Below are positions 1 through 6,510 of a stretch of DNA of 9,058 nucleotides, one piece after another; position 1 is the first letter of the stretch; each line of letters starts with the position of its first letter. This DNA is from Cryomorphaceae bacterium (lineage in GTDB: Bacteria; Bacteroidota; Bacteroidia; Flavobacteriales; BACL11). Position numbers and translations under genes: made by a program. The notes under the pieces were generated by a model, which saw nothing but the letters and a program-made list of their open reading frames with translations, was not told the DNA's origin and did no database searches. The DNA lies in NCBI GenBank assembly GCA_014384505.1, contig JACNFT010000098.1:1-9058 (forward strand). Reading direction: 5' to 3'.

Positions 1-19
1 AATTCTTAAAATAAAAACC

Positions 20-27
20 TATCTTTG
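20..27 (+). promoter_or_regulatory. Bacteroidota -7 promoter element (TATCTTTG) before the first secreted-protein gene
   Basis: The eight bases match the Bacteroidota sigma-factor -7 consensus TAnnTTTG at every fixed position. The match ends only four bases before the ATG at 32, so transcription would begin at or just beside the start codon, giving a very short leader or a leaderless mRNA. The partner -33 element (TTG type) would lie at or left of base 1 and cannot be checked. It is the only good candidate promoter for the three-gene plus-strand cluster. The match is seen directly; its activity is inferred. Confidence 0.55.
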
Positions 28-31
28 TAAT

Positions 32-2143
32 ATGAAAAGATTATTAGTTGCTTTAATTTTTGTAGTACCGCAACTTTTATTTGCTCAAGCACCAGGATGC
101 CCAAATATACAAGTTGATGACGAAACTGTAAGTTGCAATACCCCTTGTGTTGATTTGGTAGCCACTTTTCTGCAAACAGGACAAACAACAAGCTATGGTG
201 TTAGTTCAATCCCATATGCGCCACCTTACCCATTTACAGGAGGAACTGGAGCTTTTATTGGAACTGATGATATTTTTTCAGTAGTAATTAATTTACCTTT
301 TGATTTTTGTTTTTACGGAAACACTTACAATCAGTTAGTAATTGGAGCGAACGGACTAATCTCATTTGATGTTAGTTTAGCAAATGCTTTTTGTACTTAC
401 TCTTTTACTTCTCCTATCCCTTCTAGCCCCACACTTACAGGACCTTATCAAAACTCAATAAATGGTGCGTACTTAGATATTGATCCTGCAGTTGGAGGAG
501 ATATAAATTATGCGACCTTAGGAACAGCACCATGTAGAACTTTTGTTGTAAATTTCAATAACGTACCTTCATTCGGTTGTAATAACCTTTTAGTCACTCA
601 ACAAATTGTTATTTATGAAACTACAAACGCTATTGAAGTATATATTGAAGATAAGCCTACCTGCATAACTTGGAACTCAGGAAATGCAGTTATTGGAATA
701 CAGAATATTGGCGCTACACAAGGAATATGTCCTCCAAATAGAAATACAGGACCTTGGACTGCTACAAATGAGGCTTGGCGTTTTACTCCAAATGGAACTC
801 CTAATTATGCAGTAGAATGGTTTGATATTTCAGGGAGCTCATTAGGTTTTGGTGATACATTAAATATTTGCACTCAAACACAAGATAATTTTACTGCAGA
901 AATTAGTTATACTAATTGTAATGGCGCAGTAGTACCAGAATCAGTAACAAATACTGTTTTTATAAATAGTGCAGCAGGGCAGATTGCAAACTTAGGTTTA
1001 GTTGATACTATAAAGAGTTGTACAACTCCTGTCACGATTAATGCAGATAATACAATGGATACTTATCTTTGGAATACTGGGGAAAATACTTCTAGTATTA
1101 CTGTTAATCAAACAGGAAATTATGTTCTAGAAGCCACCCAAGGTGGTTGTGATGGAGATGATACGGTTTATGTTTCTATCGTAAATGCAAATATTGTAGA
1201 AGAAGATTTAACAATTTGTAATTTTGAAAGTGTTGATTTAAATATTGAGCAGACAAATACAATAGTAAATTGGTCAACTTTAGAAACAACAGATAATATT
1301 ACGGTCTATCCTTCTAACATTACAGAATATTGGGTTGAGATAAGTGATGGTATAACTTTATGTAAAGATTCCATTCAAATAAATGTTGATCCAGTACCTA
1401 CCGTTTTTATTGATGGAATTAATAAAATTTGCATTGGTGATAGTACTTCTTTGCAATTTTTATTTTCAGGCAATCAACCTTTTAACATTAATCTAAATAA
1501 TCAGTCATATACTTTTACTAATTTTAATGAGCTCTTAAATATTTCACCACTTATTACTACTGATTATCTTATTTCATATATTGAAGATGTAAATTGTAAC
1601 GATAATATTTCATCATCTCATACTGTTAATGTTAATCCACTCCCAAAACCAGTAATCAACCCTGATTTCTATGAATTGTACCCTGGAGAGGATATAACTT
1701 TAACAGCTGGTTCTTATGCATATTATTGGTGGTATACTGATAATAGTTTTTTGATATCTGAAAGTGAATTTCTACTTGTAGATAGTACGCTTACTACTTA
1801 CATAGTGGTTGAAAGTAATGATGGTTGTATAGGTACTTCTGAAACTGCAATAGTTCAATATATCCGAAGGGTAGAATTATTTATTCCAAATACTTTTACA
1901 CCTAATGGAGATGAACATAATGAGTTGTTTGTAATTAAAGGAAGATTTATTACATCTTTTGATATGATAATAACTGATAGATGGGGGGAGATGGTTTATA
2001 AAACAGATAAAATAGATAAATATTGGGATGGAAAATATTTAGGAGTGATGGCTCAGCAAGGTGTTTACTCGTATGTAGTCGATATAATTGGAGATGATGC
2101 TAGACCTTTTTCTACATCAGGAACTGTTAACGTAATTTACTAA
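32..2143 (+). CDS. Secreted cysteine-rich multi-domain surface protein with T9SS type B (CHU_C, gliding motility-associated) C-terminal domain
   Basis: This 703-residue protein is probably exported by Sec and then placed on or released from the cell surface by the type IX secretion system. Residues 1-19 form a signal peptide (MKR, hydrophobic stretch, cleavage near LFA/QA). Residues about 20-255 form a beta-rich N-terminal module with the pattern NLPFDFCFYG...VIGANGLISF, common in large Bacteroidota surface proteins and loosely like nidogen-type modules. An Ig-like segment follows (about 258-312, Cys280/Cys296). Next come Ig-like repeats at about 318-384, 388-452 and 455-535, each with one Cys pair (330/373, 396/444, 467/522), and a fourth at 540-610 with a single Cys599. 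Residues 613-703 are the CHU_C domain, with IPNTFTPNGD, DRWGEMVY, WDG and GVYSY motifs. No catalytic motif is visible, so adhesion or a structural role is more likely than an enzyme. The ATG at 32 is chosen because it starts the signal peptide. The next gene begins four bases after the stop. Fold and sorting calls are strong; function is unknown. Confidence 0.96.
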   Translation: MKRLLVALIFVVPQLLFAQAPGCPNIQVDDETVSCNTPCVDLVATFLQTGQTTSYGVSSIPYAPPYPFTGGTGAFIGTDDIFSVVINLPFDFCFYGNTYNQLVIGANGLISFDVSLANAFCTYSFTSPIPSSPTLTGPYQNSINGAYLDIDPAVGGDINYATLGTAPCRTFVVNFNNVPSFGCNNLLVTQQIVIYETTNAIEVYIEDKPTCITWNSGNAVIGIQNIGATQGICPPNRNTGPWTATNEAWRFTPNGTPNYAVEWFDISGSSLGFGDTLNICTQTQDNFTAEISYTNCNGAVVPESVTNTVFINSAAGQIANLGLVDTIKSCTTPVTINADNTMDTYLWNTGENTSSITVNQTGNYVLEATQGGCDGDDTVYVSIVNANIVEEDLTICNFESVDLNIEQTNTIVNWSTLETTDNITVYPSNITEYWVEISDGITLCKDSIQINVDPVPTVFIDGINKICIGDSTSLQFLFSGNQPFNINLNNQSYTFTNFNELLNISPLITTDYLISYIEDVNCNDNISSSHTVNVNPLPKPVINPDFYELYPGEDITLTAGSYAYYWWYTDNSFLISESEFLLVDSTLTTYIVVESNDGCIGTSETAIVQYIRRVELFIPNTFTPNGDEHNELFVIKGRFITSFDMIITDRWGEMVYKTDKIDKYWDGKYLGVMAQQGVYSYVVDIIGDDARPFSTSGTVNVIY

Positions 2144-2147
2144 AACA

Positions 2148-5100
2148 ATGAATAAGATAGTATTCTTTATTGCAATTTTTATAAGTTTAAATTTATCATC
2201 TCAAACAACTGACTGGGTGAAATCATTTGGAGGTGTTAATTCTGATAAAGGAATTAGTATAGGTACAGATTCTTTGGGTTTCGTTTATATAAGTGGCTTT
2301 TATAATAGTGAAGCAACATTTGATGCTATTACTTTTTCTAATGGAAATCCAGGCACTAATAAAGAAAATTTTATTGCTAAACTAGATTCAAATGGAAATG
2401 TTATCTGGGCAATTCCAGGAGGGAATCAATCAGGTGGATGTTGTGATGACAGAGCTTTAGGCATGCACGTAACCCCTGGTGGTGATGTTTTTATTACTGG
2501 AACTTATTGGGGTTCTTATAAATTAGGTGTTGATGGTGCGCCAGGTACAATAAATGCTACTGGAGGGAATAATCATGATACCTCTGTAATGGGTAAAGTT
2601 GATAAAGATGGAAATCCTCAGTGGGTAATTAGTTTTGGAGGAAATAATACTTCTGGTGGCTGTCCTTATCCAATTTATGATGCTGATGATCATGCATATG
2701 ATGTAAAGTTAGATAAAGATGGATTTATATATGTTACGGGTTTTTTCTCTGGATTTGATGCTGATTTTGATGGGTTTACTATTACAAATCCTGATTGGGA
2801 TGTGGATTGTCAGCCTATGGGTTATATAGGTAAATTAGACCCTAGCGGTAATTGGCTTTGGGTAGACAAGTTTGATGGTGTAAAAGATCAGAGAGGTTCT
2901 AGAGATAATAGATTGGCTATTGATCAATTTTCAAATATTTATGTAGCCGGAGGATTTCAGGGGACAGGTATTTATGGGCCTTATTCTATTACTTCTAATG
3001 GTGAGTGGGATGCTTTTATTTTTAAGATGGATAAGGATGGTAATTGGCTTTGGGCAGAAGGATTTGGTAGTAATAAAACAGATAGAGCCAACTCTATAGC
3101 TATTGATGTTTGTGATGATATTTATATTACTGGAGAGTATCGTAATCCTATGGTATTTCCTGGAGCAAATGCGTCAAATGGGACAGATACTTTAAGTCAT
3201 AAACAAAAAAGAGATGTTTTTGTTGCTAAGATGAATAATCAGGGAGATTGGAAGTGGGCAAAAAGAGCAAGGAGTGAAGGTACAGATAAGCCATATCAAA
3301 TGTCTGTAGATGCTAATAAGCAAGTGTTTGTTGGAGGTACTGCTAGAGGAGAACTGACTTTTTCAAATGGATTAGTGGTTGGCCCCCAAATTCCTGGAGA
3401 CACTACCGCTTCTGCTTGGGTAGCTCAGATAGATGGAACCTCTAATAATGGAGATTGGGTTTGGGCAAAAACGGCAGGATCTTATACAGATGATGATGAC
3501 AGAACAAATGATATTTGCGCAGACGGTTTTGGTAATGTTTATGCGATTGGGTTTTTTGAAGATTTAGCAGATTTTGATGGTACAATATTAGATGCAACTG
3601 GGAGGAAGAAAGATATTTTTGTATGGAAAATGAGTATGACTCCTGGTAGTTTTACAATTAATAACACATATGATACTATCTTGGCACCAGATAGTATGGT
3701 TTTTAATCCCATCGATACTGGTTTATTTTATTACCCAACATTGGAAATTGATGGTTGTGATACAGCGTTCATTAATCCAGTTGTACATCAGAGATTAGGA
3801 TTTAGAGTAGTTTATACTCTTAATGATTTATCAACTACTTCTACTATTACTGTAGATGCTCAAGTGCTTAATGCCTTTCCGGTTTCTGCAGATTATTATA
3901 TTAATTCTCCTGTAAATATTTCATCTACTATTGATCCTCTGTATGGTTTTACATCCTGGAGTTCAAATAATGTCGCAATTTTACCTAGTAATGTGTCTCC
4001 TAATGCTTCTTTTAATGTTACTTCTTCTGATACTATAATGTTGAATATTTATAAAAAGCCAACAATTATCTATGATGTTTTCCCAACTGGAACGACAACA
4101 ACTATTGATATTACTGGTATAAATACGAGTATTTTCCCAACTAGTGCAATTTATTATAATAATGAGAGCATTACATTAATACCTAATATCGATCCTTTGT
4201 ATTCTTTTGTAAGTTGGGATTATGATAGTATTACTATGTTAAATGGAAATACTGAGGTTAATTCTTTTGTTTCAGCATATAATGATACTGTTAAATTAGT
4301 AATTAGTTTAATCCCTCCACTAGCAGCATTTATTTCTGGAGATGAAGTAGTTTGTGATAATAGTTTAGCTCAGGCTGATGTAGAGGTTTCCTTTATTTCG
4401 GGCTTATTGCCCTATACTTTTATTTATGCCATTAATGGTGTCAGTCAGCCAAGCATCACAACAAATGATAATCCTTATTATATTAAACCCAAACAAGATG
4501 GAGTATATACATTGACCTATTTTTCTGATGCAAATAATAATAGTGGTAGTATTAATGGTTCAGCTATAGTGACTGTTTTAGAATCCCCTACAGCTATATT
4601 TAGCACAGATGCAGATACTATGTCTATTTTATATACAACACTTAAATTACATGATATCTCTGAGGGAAATATAGTGGCTTGGACTTGGGATTTTGGAGAT
4701 AACACGCCTAATGATTATACTGCTAGCCCTTATCATGTTTTTAAAGATTCAGTAGGGATCTATCAATTAAATTTAATTGTTACAGATGATCTTGGTTGCA
4801 GTGATACTACATTTAAGCAACTATGGGTGGCAGATGATTATTGGATGTATATTCCAAATTCATTCACCCCTGATCATGATGGCATTAATGATGTGTTTTG
4901 TTTAGCTCATCATGGAATAAGAGAGGCAACTTTCCATTTTAATATTTATGATCGTTTTTCTAACTTAGTGTTTGTTACTGAAAATATTTCAGAATTGGAA
5001 TGTTTTTTAAACAACAATGAAAATGGTTGGGATGGTAAGCATTATAAAACTGGAAATGATTTACCAATGGGAACTTATGTTTATGAAGTATACTTCCAAG

Positions 5101-5153
5101 ATTTTGAAGGTTGGAAGCATCAAGAACAAGGACACTTGTTTATTATTAGATAA
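2148..5153 (+). CDS. Secreted SBBP beta-propeller / InlB-like repeat / PKD protein with T9SS type B C-terminal domain
   Basis: This 1001-residue modular surface protein has a signal peptide at residues 1-19 (cleavage near SSQ/T). Residues 23-500 hold seven repeats of the SBBP type, each running from a Trp through DxxGxxYxxGxF to a KxDxxGxxxW end; boundary Trps are at 23, 87, 159, 238, 302, 370 and 439. Seven units suggest a closed seven-bladed propeller. A linker (500-548) leads to two tandem repeats of about 86 residues (552-635 and 638-720), both with IDPLY-x-F-x-SW, resembling divergent InlB B-repeats. An Ig-like or SprB-like segment spans 722-810. A PKD domain (813-893) carries the WDFGD signature at 847-851. 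Residues 898-1001 are the CHU_C sorting domain (IPNSFTPDHDGINDVF, YDRF, GWDG, MGTYVYEV), slightly long because of an Asn-rich insert near 952-959. The start lies four bases after the preceding stop, implying cotranscription and perhaps translational coupling. No catalytic residues are recognised; binding or adhesion is the likely role, by inference. Confidence 0.96.
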   Translation: MNKIVFFIAIFISLNLSSQTTDWVKSFGGVNSDKGISIGTDSLGFVYISGFYNSEATFDAITFSNGNPGTNKENFIAKLDSNGNVIWAIPGGNQSGGCCDDRALGMHVTPGGDVFITGTYWGSYKLGVDGAPGTINATGGNNHDTSVMGKVDKDGNPQWVISFGGNNTSGGCPYPIYDADDHAYDVKLDKDGFIYVTGFFSGFDADFDGFTITNPDWDVDCQPMGYIGKLDPSGNWLWVDKFDGVKDQRGSRDNRLAIDQFSNIYVAGGFQGTGIYGPYSITSNGEWDAFIFKMDKDGNWLWAEGFGSNKTDRANSIAIDVCDDIYITGEYRNPMVFPGANASNGTDTLSHKQKRDVFVAKMNNQGDWKWAKRARSEGTDKPYQMSVDANKQVFVGGTARGELTFSNGLVVGPQIPGDTTASAWVAQIDGTSNNGDWVWAKTAGSYTDDDDRTNDICADGFGNVYAIGFFEDLADFDGTILDATGRKKDIFVWKMSMTPGSFTINNTYDTILAPDSMVFNPIDTGLFYYPTLEIDGCDTAFINPVVHQRLGFRVVYTLNDLSTTSTITVDAQVLNAFPVSADYYINSPVNISSTIDPLYGFTSWSSNNVAILPSNVSPNASFNVTSSDTIMLNIYKKPTIIYDVFPTGTTTTIDITGINTSIFPTSAIYYNNESITLIPNIDPLYSFVSWDYDSITMLNGNTEVNSFVSAYNDTVKLVISLIPPLAAFISGDEVVCDNSLAQADVEVSFISGLLPYTFIYAINGVSQPSITTNDNPYYIKPKQDGVYTLTYFSDANNNSGSINGSAIVTVLESPTAIFSTDADTMSILYTTLKLHDISEGNIVAWTWDFGDNTPNDYTASPYHVFKDSVGIYQLNLIVTDDLGCSDTTFKQLWVADDYWMYIPNSFTPDHDGINDVFCLAHHGIREATFHFNIYDRFSNLVFVTENISELECFLNNNENGWDGKHYKTGNDLPMGTYVYEVYFQDFEGWKHQEQGHLFIIR
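2214..3647 (+). repeat. Seven SBBP-type propeller repeats inside the second secreted-protein gene
   Basis: Seven divergent coding repeats of 61-79 codons each, read from the spacing of boundary Trp codons (steps of 64, 72, 79, 64, 68 and 69 residues, then a shorter last unit). Most conservation is at the protein level. The clearest DNA-level trace is an identical 16-base stretch, GGTAATTGGCTTTGGG, at 2847-2862 (end of unit 3) and 3039-3054 (end of unit 4). The last unit lacks the closing Trp strand, as expected if the N-terminal W23-x-x-SFGG strand closes the ring. Confidence 0.85.
3801..4307 (+). repeat. Two tandem coding repeats of about 86 residues (InlB-like) in the second secreted-protein gene
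   Basis: The encoded segments 552-635 and 638-720 align along their length. Both begin with a VVY/IIY strand and a Thr-rich stretch, continue with FP-x-SA-x-YY, then share IDPLYGFTSW (I at residue 595) and IDPLYSFVSW (I at residue 681), and end in a DT-x-x-L-x-I strand. The period is 86 residues. DNA identity is modest, so the duplication is old. The pattern (YY, hydrophobic strand, PLYxFxxW) resembles the divergent InlB B-repeat family; that family assignment is inferred. Confidence 0.75.
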
Positions 5154-5187
5154 TTTTACTGTAGTTTTACGGCAAATAGTTAATACC

Positions 5188-6510
5188 ATGAAAAAAATTT
5201 TAATTTTCCTTTTACTTCCTTTATTTATAAACGCACAGCAGTTAGTGCTTTCTGATTACACAATAATTAGTAGTGGCCCACCTGAAGGCTATGAGAGACC
5301 AAGAATTGTGATGACTGCTAATGCAAGCCCATTTATTATTTGGAAAAAGCCAAGTACTCCTAAGTCAGTTAAGGCAAAAAAGTGGAATGGTACTGCATTT
5401 AGTGCTCCTTATGATATTGTTAGTCCTGATTTGGCAATAACAGGTTTTATTGGTCCAGAAATTGCGAGTAGAGGAGATACGGTCTATCTAATTTTTGAAT
5501 CTTTATTGCATAACAATCACATTATTTATTTAAAGCGTTCTTTTGATGGGGGACTTACTTTTTCTGATACCATAAGGGTGTCAGATAATTCAGATACGCA
5601 TAAATTTGCAATGCCAAATATTGGTATTAGGGCGGATGGAAACCCTGTAATTTCCTATATGGAGTGCACAACTTCTTGGACGGATTGGGAACAAATGGTA
5701 AAATCATCTTCTGACTTTGGAGCTACTTTTAGTGCTGCAACTAATGCTAGTGCATTAGCACCAGGTGAACCGTGTGATTGTTGTCAGTCAACTTTTGTTA
5801 CAAAAGGAAATAATGATGTTTATCTATTGTTCAGGAATAATGAAACTAACATCAGAAACTCTTACATTGCTAAATCGACTGATGGAGGGGTGAGTTTTAC
5901 CTCAACTTCTGATTTAGATGCTGCTGATTGGATGTTAAATTCTTGCCCAACTTCTTCACCAGTAGGGGTAGTGAATGGCGATAGTATAATGGTGGTGCGT
6001 AGAAGTGGTGCTAATGGAATAAATGAATTGTATTACTCTAACGTGAATGCAACTGATTTGCAGAAAAATTACTTTAATACTTTGGATCCTATTGGTTTCG
6101 GTTTGCAAGATAATCCGGAAATTGCTGGAGATGATAATGGATATGCAGTAGTATGGAAAGATAATAGAAATAGCAATACTTCTTGTTTTATAAAATGGGT
6201 ATATGGTGAAGTAAGTGAGGTTATTGAACTTGCTGACTCTACTACTTTTGGGCATAAATTAAGCCCTGATATTTGTTTAGATTATGCTACAGGAGATTAT
6301 CACATGGTGTATGTTGCATCTACTCAGCATGAGGTGGTTTATGTGAAAGGTTCTATAATGCCTTTATCGATTCAAGATGTGAAAAGTGAAAACAATAAAC
6401 TTATTAAATCAGTAGATTTACTAGGAAAAACGATAATTCCTGAAAGCAATAAGCCTTTTATAAATATTTACAATGATGGAACTGTTGAGCGAAAAATAGT
6501 TTTGGAATAA
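5188..6510 (+). CDS. Secreted sialidase-fold (Asp-box/BNR) protein with short T9SS type A sorting domain
   Basis: This 440-residue exported protein probably has a six-bladed sialidase-like beta-propeller. The start at 5188 is chosen because MKKILIFLLLPLFINAQQ is a clear signal peptide; an in-frame ATG at 5017 would add 57 residues without export character inside the preceding gene. Three Asp boxes (S-x-D-x-G-x-x-F) lie at residues 118-125, 174-181 and 230-237. Between the second and third is a Cys cluster, PCDCC (Cys196, 198, 199), followed by a CP at 253-254. I recall this pairing from a BNR/sialidase-like family of unknown role. The N-terminal F/Y-R-I-P motif of true sialidases is not seen (ERPRI at 36-40 is the nearest), so sialidase activity should not be assumed. 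Residues about 394-440 resemble a T9SS type A domain (VDLLGK, then IYNDGTVERKIVLE). It lies 34 bases after the previous gene, likely same operon. Its stop abuts the convergent trkH stop. Substrate or ligand unknown. Confidence 0.94.
   Translation: MKKILIFLLLPLFINAQQLVLSDYTIISSGPPEGYERPRIVMTANASPFIIWKKPSTPKSVKAKKWNGTAFSAPYDIVSPDLAITGFIGPEIASRGDTVYLIFESLLHNNHIIYLKRSFDGGLTFSDTIRVSDNSDTHKFAMPNIGIRADGNPVISYMECTTSWTDWEQMVKSSSDFGATFSAATNASALAPGEPCDCCQSTFVTKGNNDVYLLFRNNETNIRNSYIAKSTDGGVSFTSTSDLDAADWMLNSCPTSSPVGVVNGDSIMVVRRSGANGINELYYSNVNATDLQKNYFNTLDPIGFGLQDNPEIAGDDNGYAVVWKDNRNSNTSCFIKWVYGEVSEVIELADSTTFGHKLSPDICLDYATGDYHMVYVASTQHEVVYVKGSIMPLSIQDVKSENNKLIKSVDLLGKTIIPESNKPFINIYNDGTVERKIVLE

Noticed and set aside
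6..191. Minus-strand open frame of 61 codons over the start of the first gene
   Set aside because: It overlaps the signal peptide and promoter region of the plus-strand gene in antisense and shows no protein-like features.
4517..4705. Minus-strand open frame of 62 codons within the second secreted-protein gene
   Set aside because: It lies antisense to the Ig-like and PKD domains, whose signatures are intact on the plus strand.
5142..5157. ATTAT/ATAAT hairpin followed by TTT at the end of the second gene
   Set aside because: The stem is five AT-only pairs with a three-base loop and overlaps the stop codon; it is too weak to be a terminator.
5162..5169. Possible internal promoter TAGTTTTA before the third secreted-protein gene, with a TTG at 5136-5138 about 23 bases upstream
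   Set aside because: The -7 box has one mismatch at the conserved G (TAnnTTTA), the sequence is AT-rich so such matches are common by chance, and the 34-base gap is compatible with simple cotranscription.
5017..5187. A 57-residue N-terminal extension of the sialidase-fold gene starting at an in-frame ATG at 5017
   Set aside because: It lies almost wholly inside the conserved C-terminal sorting domain of the preceding gene in another frame, has no export character, and would bury the clear signal peptide that starts at 5188.
5956..6255. Minus-strand open frame of 99 codons inside the sialidase-fold gene
   Set aside because: It is antisense to a well-supported coding region, has a low-complexity Ile/Ser/Tyr-rich product and no recognisable domain.
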